DNA of 56,086 bases, from positions 1 through 56,086 of the forward strand of contig JAXLWK010000016.1 of assembly GCA_046328525.1 (NCBI GenBank), given 5' to 3'. The DNA comes from JBDHWG01 sp046328525 (GTDB lineage Bacteria; Chloroflexota; Anaerolineae; Epilineales; JAHCIE01). The position numbers and the translations under genes were made by a program. Positions 17,273 to 24,982 of this stretch are shown piece after piece; positions within the stretch are counted from its first letter, which is position 1; each line of letters begins with the position of its first letter. The notes beneath the pieces were generated by a model that worked only from the letters and a program-made list of their open reading frames with translations, had not been told where the DNA came from and searched no databases.

Positions 17273-20077
17273 CTACCGTCGTGTGAGCAGTCCCAACGCC
17301 TCCGCACGCTGCACCGCCTCGCGCCGAGTGTGGACGCCGAGTTTGCTATAGATGTTGGCGATATGTCGTTTTGCCGTCTGCGCGGTGATGAAGAGCTGAT
17401 CCCCAATCTCCTTGTTCGTGAGCCGTCCCCCCAGGAGGCGCAGGACCTCCAGCTCTCGCTCAGTGAGCGGCCCGAACAAAGCGCCCTCGCGCACCAACCG
17501 ATCGAGCGCCACCCCGTGGACTTCCTCGGCAAAGGCGGCCAACACCTGGCGCAGGTAGACGGGGGCAACGCCGCGCTCCAGGACGCGATTCAGGAGCGGC
17601 GCGAGCGCCGGTCCAATGTCAATGAATGTGCGGATTAGCCCCAGCGGCTCGGCCACCGTCACCGCGCGTTCGAGCCTGGTCAGCGCCTCGGCATCCCGAC
17701 CTCCGGCGGCCAGGGCCAGCGCTTGCAGAGCCAGAATCCGCGCCAGCGCCCGCCAGGCGCCGCTCTCGTCGGCCACCGTCTCCAGGCCGCCGAGCAACTC
17801 CAGCGCCTGCTGGCGCTCGCTCGGTCTGCCGACCGCGACAAGAGCCTGGGCGCGGGTGATCGCCGGGGCTTCGGCCAGAAATAGCCCAGACGCGAGGGAT
17901 GTACTCGGTAAGCCGGCGGCAGCCTGCAGGGCCGCGTCCACATCGTGTTGGGCCAGCGCCAGCCGGACATCGAGCGAGCGACGCAAAATCGCGCTGTCAA
18001 TGTTGAGTTCAAGCCCGATCTGTGTGAGCCGCCGGGCCGTGGCGTCTGCCTCACGGACGCGGCCCTGGGCCTGATAGGCCAGCGCCAACTCGACCAGGCT
18101 GCTCCGGAGACACTCGTAGTGAGCCAGGTATGGCTGCTTAACGACGGTCTCGAGATGGCCGGCAGCCTGCGCCAGTTCGTTGCGCTCGTAGTGCAAACTC
18201 CCGCGAAAATGATGCGCCCACATCTGGCTTAAGATCAGCCCCGACTCGGTCGCCAACTTCAGGTACAGATCCAGGGTTTGCTCGAGCATAAAGAGCGGGC
18301 CGCCGGTGCGGTGGATATGCGCGAGCGCCAGAAAGGGACGCATCTTGACAACAGCGGGAACATTGGGCGCCTCGACGACATGGCGCAGGGTGGCGATCGC
18401 TTCCGCCGGGTGGCCGGTGACATACAAGGCGAGGCCCGTGACAAGGTAGGCCACGCTGCGGGCGTACAGGTAGCTCGGCGGCAGGTCAGCCAGGGCCTGC
18501 TGCGCCAACGCCAGACTTTCCGAAGTGTTGGCCGTCTGCCAGAAAAGCGCATACGCCCGCAGGAAGTTCACCTCTGCCCGCGCTGTCCTGCGCTCAACCT
18601 CGGACAGCGGCAACGCGGAGTCCTCCAGGACCGCCTCAGATGACTGAAGCAAGGGAAACACCGGCGGCAGTTTGTGTTGCACGCCAAGAACCCAGGCCTG
18701 AGCCAGCATCAACGACGGACGCTGGCGAAAAAGATCGGGCGGTAACATGGACAGCGAGCGCTCCACCCCACGCCAGTCCTCCCTGTTCAGCCGCCCGTGA
18801 ACGTGCTGCTCGACGATCTCGGCCGCGTGCTGGGTGTTTCCCGCCGCAAGTGCGTGGCGGAGCGCCTCCTCCATGAAGCCGTGCTTGCCATACCACTCGC
18901 TCGACCGTTGATGCAGGCTCGCCACCCGATCCCCATCCCAAAGAGCCTCCACCTCGCGCCGCAAAAGAGTGCTGAACAGGCTGTGGTAACGATACCACTC
19001 GCCCTCTGTGTCAAGCGGAACGATGAACAGGTTTGTGTCGCGCAGCCATGCCCCAATCCGCTGCGCCGAGGGTTCAGCCAGCGTGTCCGTCGGGAATGGG
19101 CGCATGAGCGCGGCGCACAACGGCACGCTGAGCCGATCGAGAATGCAGGTGCGCAGAAGGAATTCTCTGACCTCCGGCGATTGGCGGCTGAGGACTTCCT
19201 GAATGAGGAGACGCGGCGCGAGATCGCCGGGCCCCAGCATCGGGTTGCCATCGCCTGACGACAGGTTGGACTCCCCGCCCATCGCCAGAGTCGCCAGGCG
19301 CAGAGCAACGATCCACCCTTCGGTCTGCTCGACCAGGGCCTCGATCGTTGCCTGCGGCAGTGTCGTCTCCGCGGCCGCCTCGAGGAACGTCTGCGCTTCC
19401 TCCTGCCTGAAGCGAAGGTCTTTGGCGCGGATTTCCAGGAGTTGCCCGCGCCCGGCCAGCCGCGCCAACGGCCACGGCGGATCGGCCTGGGTAATGGCGA
19501 CGAGATGGAGCGACGTGGGCAGACTGCGTAGAACGATGCTGAAGAATTGACCAATCATCGGGTCGGTCAGGTAGTGAAGGTCGTCAATCACGAGGAGGAA
19601 GGGCGTCGTGATGCTGTGAACTTCATTCAGGAGTGACGCCGCCAGAATCTCGACCGGCGGCGCTGCAGGCGCATTAAGAAGCCGCTGCGTCTGGGGGCAG
19701 GCATCGGGGAACTGGGTCTGGATCGCGGCAATCAGATAGTCGAGGAACTGGCGCAGATCGTTGTCATATTCATCCACCGTGAGCCAGGCGGACGGCGCGG
19801 CGATCTCGGCCAGCGCCTGGGCGACGAGCGTGGACTTCCCATAGCCCGTTGGCGCCGAGACCATCGTCACGCGCGAGTCGAGGGCGCGGCGCAGCGACTT
19901 GATCAGCCGCGGCCGGGACACATTGTCGGGCGGCAGCGACGGACGCTGCAGCTTGGTCATGAGCAAGGAAGAAGCAGCCTCGGGGCGCGCTACGGAAGCC
20001 CCCGGGGTCTCCCTTGCATTGTCGTTCGCTCCATAGTCAATGCGGTAAAGTGAGTGGAGACTACTCTTGCCCGACAA
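17273..20077 (-). CDS. MalT-like LuxR-family ATPase transcription regulator
   Basis: A 934-residue STAND-type regulator. The Walker A motif APTGYGKST is at 75-83 and a Walker B-like FLLVIDDLHYL is near 165-175. A long helical, tetratricopeptide-like sensor region covers about 380-860. A C-terminal LuxR helix-turn-helix has LTERELEVLRLL and TNKEIGDQLF...AKRHIANIYSKLG at about 865-930. MalT-type proteins bind ATP and an inducer, oligomerise and activate transcription. The start is a TTG with AAGGGAG six bases upstream; ATG codons further in would still keep the Walker motif. It faces away from the small protein gene at 20491, separated by 413 bases, which it may control. Confidence 0.85.
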   Translation of the reverse strand: MSGKSSLHSLYRIDYGANDNARETPGASVARPEAASSLLMTKLQRPSLPPDNVSRPRLIKSLRRALDSRVTMVSAPTGYGKSTLVAQALAEIAAPSAWLTVDEYDNDLRQFLDYLIAAIQTQFPDACPQTQRLLNAPAAPPVEILAASLLNEVHSITTPFLLVIDDLHYLTDPMIGQFFSIVLRSLPTSLHLVAITQADPPWPLARLAGRGQLLEIRAKDLRFRQEEAQTFLEAAAETTLPQATIEALVEQTEGWIVALRLATLAMGGESNLSSGDGNPMLGPGDLAPRLLIQEVLSRQSPEVREFLLRTCILDRLSVPLCAALMRPFPTDTLAEPSAQRIGAWLRDTNLFIVPLDTEGEWYRYHSLFSTLLRREVEALWDGDRVASLHQRSSEWYGKHGFMEEALRHALAAGNTQHAAEIVEQHVHGRLNREDWRGVERSLSMLPPDLFRQRPSLMLAQAWVLGVQHKLPPVFPLLQSSEAVLEDSALPLSEVERRTARAEVNFLRAYALFWQTANTSESLALAQQALADLPPSYLYARSVAYLVTGLALYVTGHPAEAIATLRHVVEAPNVPAVVKMRPFLALAHIHRTGGPLFMLEQTLDLYLKLATESGLILSQMWAHHFRGSLHYERNELAQAAGHLETVVKQPYLAHYECLRSSLVELALAYQAQGRVREADATARRLTQIGLELNIDSAILRRSLDVRLALAQHDVDAALQAAAGLPSTSLASGLFLAEAPAITRAQALVAVGRPSERQQALELLGGLETVADESGAWRALARILALQALALAAGGRDAEALTRLERAVTVAEPLGLIRTFIDIGPALAPLLNRVLERGVAPVYLRQVLAAFAEEVHGVALDRLVREGALFGPLTERELEVLRLLGGRLTNKEIGDQLFITAQTAKRHIANIYSKLGVHTRREAVQRAEALGLLTRR

Positions 20078-20490
20078 GATCTACTCCCTTAACCTCGAGG
20101 GGCACGCCTTCTCCGGGCGGCCGGGCGCTCTGCTTGGGTCCATTGTAGGACGAGCGGCCCGCTTGTGTGCGCCGATCTCTGAAGCCCTGGCAGTTGACTA
20201 AGATCATTCCGTGGCAGCACAGAGCCTGTGGACCACAGCGAATCGCAGCCGCACGTGAACCCCCGGCGGCGTGCTTGTGCAATCCTACGCACTTGTGCCG
20301 GGTTCGTCAAACCTTCGCACCAGCGCGTTGGGATACACCATTTCTGCATCTCTACGGGTACTGTCAGGAAACCGTGTTCGCGGTATACTGGCTGTGGCGA
20401 AAGCCCGCCTCTCCGGCCAGACCGATGCTCAGGCCGCGTAAGAGCTTCTGCGTCTCGTGATTGCAGGACGCCGCGAAAGGAGCTTCGTGA
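20078..20490. other. Divergent intergenic region between regulator and small gene
   Basis: It holds a plus-strand promoter at 20361-20389 and, for the regulator, a possible minus-strand -10 TACAAT at 20142-20147 without a clear -35. A purine-rich AAAGGAG precedes the ATG at 20491. No gene is supportable here; the short open frames have no family resemblance. Confidence 0.45.
20361..20389 (+). promoter_or_regulatory. Promoter for the small protein gene
   Basis: CTGTCA, then 17 bases, then TATACT: four of six and five of six consensus matches with ideal spacing. The predicted RNA start is about 95 bases before the ATG at 20491. Confidence 0.5.
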
Positions 20491-20769
20491 ATGATCCATG
20501 ACCACTCCGACATGTCAGTCGCAACTCCTCTCGCCTACCACATCCGTGTTGCAGGCCATCCGTCGCCGGACTTCTCGGATTACGTGCGCGGGATGAGGGT
20601 TTCGACTGAGATAGACGGGAGTGAGCGTCCAGTGACGACGCTGAACGGGCAATGTCCCGACCACTCCGCGCTGGTGGGCATCTTGAGCACCCTGGGGAAC
20701 CTGCATCTGCCGATCATCTGGATGGAATGTTGGAGTGTCCCTCACGCGAACCTGGCCCGCGCGCTCTAG
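20491..20769 (+). CDS. Small conserved hypothetical protein beside LuxR regulator
   Basis: A 92-residue protein. The ordered pieces YHIRVAGH, SDYVRGMRV, TTLNGQCPDHSALVGIL and LHLPII resemble a family of short bacterial proteins. That family has the scheme Y-I-V-G, W-x2-W-x2-G, L-x-G, D-x-aliphatic-A-L-x-G-x-L and L-x-L-x-L. I recall it without a name or known function. Here the two usual Trp are replaced (FSDYV). AAAGGAG lies eight bases before the ATG. The amber stop is followed by 23 more open codons in frame (to TAA at 20839), which end HEDLAQMAAK and look coding. A premature stop in an originally longer protein is therefore possible. Confidence 0.6.
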   Translation: MIHDHSDMSVATPLAYHIRVAGHPSPDFSDYVRGMRVSTEIDGSERPVTTLNGQCPDHSALVGILSTLGNLHLPIIWMECWSVPHANLARAL

Positions 20770-20842
20770 ACTGGTCTCAAGGGGCAGCGCACGCGAGAGG
20801 AGAGCTATCACGAGGACCTGGCGCAGATGGCCGCGAAGTAAG

Positions 20843-20875
20843 ACGCCGCCCGCCGACTATCTCGGCGGGCGGCGT
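20843..20875. terminator. GC-rich hairpin after the small gene
   Basis: Perfect 14 bp arms ACGCCGCCCGCCGA and TCGGCGGGCGGCGT with a 5-base loop start one base after the TAA at 20839. No long T-run is present. It may serve both this gene and the leftward RDD gene ending at 20926. Confidence 0.6.
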
Positions 20876-20925
20876 TCAGGCGATCTAGCGGGGCGAGGAG
20901 GTCAGAGACGAAGGCCCACAGGCGC

Positions 20926-21507
20926 TTAGCTGGCCTTCTTGGCGTCGCGCTTCATTTGTCGCTGGTGAAGCCAGCGCCGCACCTTGTTCATCGTCGTTTC
21001 ATTCAGCCGCGCCTGCCAGGCGTACACGACGCATGTGTGGGCGAGCTTGTCGTGCCAGCCCTGGCGGCGGTCGTCAATGACGACCCACAAGAAGCCGATG
21101 CCCAATGACAGTATGCACAGGACGAAGCCGATCCAGCGAATCAGCGCCCGGATAAAGCCCACATCACCCCCATCGGTTCGTATCACCTTGACCCCAACCA
21201 TGTAATCCCCGATGGTTTGGCCGCCGAGAGTCCAGAATAGCAGGAAATAGCCGATCGGCACGAGCGCGGCCCAGCCGACCAGGAACCACCGCGCGACGTA
21301 ACAGGCAGCCTCTCTGAGTAGCGAAAACAGCCCGGTGAACTGCATTGTGGGACAGTTATTGATATCGATCCCGACCAGCGAGAGCGCCCCACTTGTGAAC
21401 CACGCGACCGTGATCGTCGTCAGGTACACGACGACCAGGTCCACAACCAGCCCAACGGCGCGGCTAATGAAGCCGGCATACTGCCCTTGCAGATCAGAGT
21501 CAGACAT
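20926..21507 (-). CDS. RDD family membrane protein
   Basis: A 193-residue integral membrane protein. It begins with the family's GFISRAVGLVVDLVVVYL, giving the R and D of the RDD motif in helix 1. Further hydrophobic segments run at about 40-60, 78-105 and 130-150. The motif GGQTIGDYMVGVKVIR is followed by RALIRW and DDRRQGWHDKLA. RDD proteins are proposed transporters or membrane partners of adjacent proteins. The ATG at 21507 lies inside the last codons of the upstream repeat protein gene (8-base overlap) with GGAGG well placed. The two are translationally coupled and probably work together. The C-terminus is basic. Confidence 0.85.
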   Translation of the reverse strand: MSDSDLQGQYAGFISRAVGLVVDLVVVYLTTITVAWFTSGALSLVGIDINNCPTMQFTGLFSLLREAACYVARWFLVGWAALVPIGYFLLFWTLGGQTIGDYMVGVKVIRTDGGDVGFIRALIRWIGFVLCILSLGIGFLWVVIDDRRQGWHDKLAHTCVVYAWQARLNETTMNKVRRWLHQRQMKRDAKKAS

Positions 21508-24337
21508 TCTCGCCTCCCTCGTCGCCTGACGACTCGCCGGTCTCTCGCCCACGACGCCGCAGCCTGACACCGGAGCGCAGGCGGCGCGCGGCTGCCTTCT
21601 CCTGAACCTGAGCCGACGGCGGCGGCAGGTACTCGCGCGGCTTCATGCCCAGCAAGCCGCGCACAATGCCCTCGAGGACACTGTCCGTCGTGACAGTTCT
21701 CTCCCGCACTTCAGTGAAGATCTCGGTCACCAGGCTCGTGCTCTGCCCCTGGATGATGTCCTGGATGTCGTCCGGTGAGGTCTTCAGGTAGTCAACGTAG
21801 TGGTCGCCGGCCACCTTGACGAGGGCGTCCAGGTCACTGGTATTGACGCGCAGGTAGTTCATGTAGCCGCCGCCGACCTTCTGGACGATGCCGTCCACCG
21901 GCGTCGGGTCGGCGCGCAAGGCGGTCAGATAGTTGCCCGCCGCAGTCTGCACCAGCCCGTCCACAGTCTCGCCATGCGCCTGCAAGTAGGCGATGTAGCC
22001 ATCCCCGACCCGCTGCACCAGCGGCTCCACATCCGCCGGGTTCTGGCTGAGGTAGCGCACGTACTGGCCCGCCGCGCTCTGGACCAGCGGCTCGATGTCC
22101 GCCGGGTTTTCGCTGAGATAGCTCACGTACTCGCCTGCCGCGCTCTTCACCAGCCCGCTGACGGCGGATGGGTTCGCCTCCAGGTGGCCGAGGTAGCGCT
22201 GCGCCGCGTTCTGTACCAGCGGCTCGATCTCGTCGCCGTTCTGCGTGAGGTAGGCGATATACTCGCCGGCGGCGCTTTGCACAAGGGGCTGCACTTCCGA
22301 CGGGTTCTGGGTGAGATAGGTGATGTACTGGCCGGCTGCCGCCTGCACCAGCCCGTCCACGAGATCGGTGTTCTCGCGCAGGTAGTCCACGTAGCGGTTG
22401 CCGGCGTTCTGGATCAGCCCGTCGAGCAGCGCCGGATTCTGCCGCAGGTAGTCCACGTAGCCGTTGCCGGCCCGCTGCACCAGCCCGTCCACCATCTCGG
22501 TGTGTTCGCGCAGGTACGCGACGTACTGGTTGCCGGCGGCCTCGACCAGGCCCGCGACCTTGTCCGGATTCTCGCGCAGGTAGGTCACATAGCCGTCGCC
22601 CGCGCTCTGCACCAGCCCTTCGACCAGCGTCGGGTTCGCCTTCAAGTAACTGATGTAGCGGCCGGCCACGTCCGTCACAAGCGTGTCCACCAGGTCGGGC
22701 TGGCCGCGCAGGTACTCGACGTAGCGGTCGCCCGCCGCCTGCACCAGGCCGTCAATGATCTCAGGCTGCCCCTGGAGATAGGTGACATAGCGACCCGCCG
22801 CCACCTGCACCAGGCCCTCGACCATCTGCGGCTCCGCCTGGAGATAGGCGACGTAGCGGTTGCCGGCGGTTTGGATGAGGGCGTCAATCACCTGCGGCTG
22901 CGCCTGCAAGTAGCCGACGTAGCGGTCGCCCGCCGCTTGCACGAGTCTGTCCACGGCCTCCGGGTGCTCGGCGAGGTAGCCGACATACTGCCCGGCCGCG
23001 TTCTGCACGAGGCTGTCGAGCAAGGCCGTATTCTGCGCCAGGAACGCGACGTAGCCGTTGCCGGCCCCCTGGACGAGGGCTTCAAGCTGGGCCGGGCGCT
23101 CGCTCAGGTAGGCGACGTAGCCGTCGCCCGCCGCCTCCACCAGGCCAGACAGGATTTCCGGCGACTGATGCAGGTAGGTGACATAGCGGTCGCCGGCGTT
23201 CTGCACCAGGCCGTCAATGAGCGCCGGGCGCTCGCGCAGGTAGTCCACGTAGCGGTTCCCCGCGTTCTGGATCAGCGCATCGAGCAGCGCCGGGTTCTCG
23301 CTCAGGTACGTCACATAGCCGTTGCCCGCGCCCTGCACCAGCCCCTCGACGACCTGGGGCGACTGGCGCAGGTACTCAACGTAGTCGCCCGCGACTTGCT
23401 GCACCAGCGTGCCAACTCCCTGGGGGTTGTCGTGGAGATAGGTCATGTAGCCGTCGCCGACGGCGTGAACCAGCCCGTCCAGCATCTGCGGCGACTCGCC
23501 GAGATAGCCCACATAGCGGTCGCCGACGGCCCGCACCAGCCCATCCACCTGCGTCGGGTCGGCGGCCAGGTATTCCACGTAGCGCCCGGCTGCCACCTGC
23601 ACCACGCCCTCGATAACCTGCGGCTGCTGCTGAAGATAGGCGACGTAGCGGTTGCCCACCGTCTGCACCAGGCCGTCCACCACGTCCGGCGTCTCCCGCA
23701 GGTATGCGACGTAGCGGTTGCCGACGCTCTGCACCAGGCCGTCCACAAGCTCTGGCCGTTCCTTGAGATATGCGACGTAGCGGTCGCCGGCCGCCTGCAC
23801 CAGGCCGTCAATCAGCTCAGGATTCTGCGTCAGATAGGCAATGTAGTCGTTGCCGACGACGCGGACGAGGCCGCGCACGGGCGCGGGATCCGCCTCCAGC
23901 GAGGCGACGTACTTGTCGGCGACGGCCTGCACGACGCGGTCGAGCAGGTCCGGCTGCTCCTCCAGGTAAGCGATGAAACGCTCGGCCTGCGCCTGGACCA
24001 GGCTCTCGACCAGGGGGCTTTTAATGAGCTTGTTGATGAGCAGGGCCGCGTGCCTGTCAATCAGCGCCTCGACCTTGGGGTTGGTCTGGAGGTCGTCCAG
24101 AACACCGTCGAGGGTCTCGCCGACGACGTTGTCCGTCGCCTCCTCGGCGACTTCGCGCAGGGGCGCGAGGATTTCGCTGTCCATGGCCGTCTCGGCCAGG
24201 GACGCAGCGCGTTTCGCGGCATCCCCCGCCAGCCGCGCCACAAGCCCCGGCTTCTTCTGCGAAGCGCCGGCCTTGACAATGGCAGTCTCTTCTTTTGAGG
24301 GCTTTGCCCCTCGGCCGCGGCCTCTGTTCTCAGCCAT
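21500..24337 (-). CDS. Protein of 34 tandem 22-residue amphipathic repeats
   Basis: A 945-residue protein of no family I recognise. A basic N-terminus (RGRGRGAKPS) leads into a helical region. Residues 113-860 are 34 uninterrupted units of 22 residues with consensus LVQxAGxxYVxYLxxxPxxVDG. The tail has PREYLPPPSA, an Arg-rich patch and an acidic end. Each unit carries hydrophobic positions spaced 3-4 apart and one Pro. This 11/22 periodicity resembles the lipid-binding repeats of apolipoproteins and perilipins. No signal peptide or membrane helix is seen. It could coat a membrane or lipid surface or form a long solenoid. The ATG at 24337 has GGAGG five bases upstream. The RDD membrane protein gene overlaps its end. 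Confidence 0.75.
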   Translation of the reverse strand: MAENRGRGRGAKPSKEETAIVKAGASQKKPGLVARLAGDAAKRAASLAETAMDSEILAPLREVAEEATDNVVGETLDGVLDDLQTNPKVEALIDRHAALLINKLIKSPLVESLVQAQAERFIAYLEEQPDLLDRVVQAVADKYVASLEADPAPVRGLVRVVGNDYIAYLTQNPELIDGLVQAAGDRYVAYLKERPELVDGLVQSVGNRYVAYLRETPDVVDGLVQTVGNRYVAYLQQQPQVIEGVVQVAAGRYVEYLAADPTQVDGLVRAVGDRYVGYLGESPQMLDGLVHAVGDGYMTYLHDNPQGVGTLVQQVAGDYVEYLRQSPQVVEGLVQGAGNGYVTYLSENPALLDALIQNAGNRYVDYLRERPALIDGLVQNAGDRYVTYLHQSPEILSGLVEAAGDGYVAYLSERPAQLEALVQGAGNGYVAFLAQNTALLDSLVQNAAGQYVGYLAEHPEAVDRLVQAAGDRYVGYLQAQPQVIDALIQTAGNRYVAYLQAEPQMVEGLVQVAAGRYVTYLQGQPEIIDGLVQAAGDRYVEYLRGQPDLVDTLVTDVAGRYISYLKANPTLVEGLVQSAGDGYVTYLRENPDKVAGLVEAAGNQYVAYLREHTEMVDGLVQRAGNGYVDYLRQNPALLDGLIQNAGNRYVDYLRENTDLVDGLVQAAAGQYITYLTQNPSEVQPLVQSAAGEYIAYLTQNGDEIEPLVQNAAQRYLGHLEANPSAVSGLVKSAAGEYVSYLSENPADIEPLVQSAAGQYVRYLSQNPADVEPLVQRVGDGYIAYLQAHGETVDGLVQTAAGNYLTALRADPTPVDGIVQKVGGGYMNYLRVNTSDLDALVKVAGDHYVDYLKTSPDDIQDIIQGQSTSLVTEIFTEVRERTVTTDSVLEGIVRGLLGMKPREYLPPPSAQVQEKAAARRLRSGVRLRRRGRETGESSGDEGGENV
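21758..24001 (-). repeat. 34 tandem 66-bp coding repeats
   Basis: Every unit is exactly 66 bases with no indel and codes for one 22-residue repeat. Units are diverged from each other, typically sharing about half to two thirds of residues. The array is therefore old and held by selection on the protein, not a recent slippage product. Confidence 0.9.
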
Positions 24338-24561
24338 CTTACCTCCACCATTAGCGCCCCGTGGGAGCGATCCCCCGTGGTTCCCCTTCAAAGATGGACG
24401 GGCCTGGCCCCTCTCGCGGTGGGAGAGGGGGACCAGAATAAGCAACACGCCGACCGGCGCGGCGCGCGCGGTCGGCGGTGATGCAGGTCAATAGGCGCGC
24501 ACTCGAAACGCCTTCGCTTCTCGGTGGCCGCACGGTATCGGAGTCATGCGCAAAGCAGGGC
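24338..24561. other. Intergenic gap with small palindrome
   Basis: Arms CCCCTCTC and GAGAGGGG (24408-24430) form a hairpin of the same CTCTCCC/GGGAGAG kind as at 32602-32654. The gap separates the epimerase from the repeat protein gene and should contain the latter's promoter, which I could not pinpoint. Confidence 0.4.
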
Positions 24562-24969
24562 CTACCCCTTCGCTTCTTCGTACAGCTCGACGAGGACGCC
24601 GTGGGCCGCCTTGGGGTGAACAAACGCCAGGCGACGGCCGGCGCTGTTCGTCACGGGCGTCTCATTGATGAGCTGCACCCCTTGCTCCTTGAGCCGCGCC
24701 AGCACCGCGTCCAGGTCGTCCACCTCGAAGCAGATGTGGTGCAGCCCCTCACCGCGCTTCGCCATCCACTTGGCGACGCCGCTCTCCTGGCTCGTCGGGT
24801 AGACAAGCTCCACCTCGCTACCGCCAATCGGGAAGAAGGCGACCTGGGCGTTCTGCTCCGGCTCGTCGGCGATGTGGCTGAACGGCAAGCCGAGCTTCTG
24901 CGAGAAGAACTCAATGGTGCCGTCAAGGGCCTGAACGGCGATGGCGACGTGATCTATGCGCTTAATCAT
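24562..24969 (-). CDS. mce: Methylmalonyl-CoA epimerase
   Basis: A 135-residue vicinal-oxygen-chelate enzyme that interconverts (S)- and (R)-methylmalonyl-CoA. Metal ligands fit H7 in IDHVAIAV, the Glu-containing VELVYP, GLHHICFEVDD, and the final Glu in GVLVELYEE. Length and motif order match the family. It starts 13 bases after the acyl-CoA mutase stop. This links the paralog at 24983 to the propionyl-CoA to succinyl-CoA route. I chose ATG 24969; the longer frame to 25074 overlaps the mutase. Confidence 0.9.
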   Translation of the reverse strand: MIKRIDHVAIAVQALDGTIEFFSQKLGLPFSHIADEPEQNAQVAFFPIGGSEVELVYPTSQESGVAKWMAKRGEGLHHICFEVDDLDAVLARLKEQGVQLINETPVTNSAGRRLAFVHPKAAHGVLVELYEEAKG

Positions 24970-24982
24970 GGGTGTCTCACCT

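Noticed and set aside
21800..24298. 832-codon plus-strand open frame antisense to the 22-residue repeat gene
   Set aside because: Repetitive only because the sense strand is repetitive. It has no ribosome site or recognisable motif, and the sense frame has a good start and clear amphipathic design.
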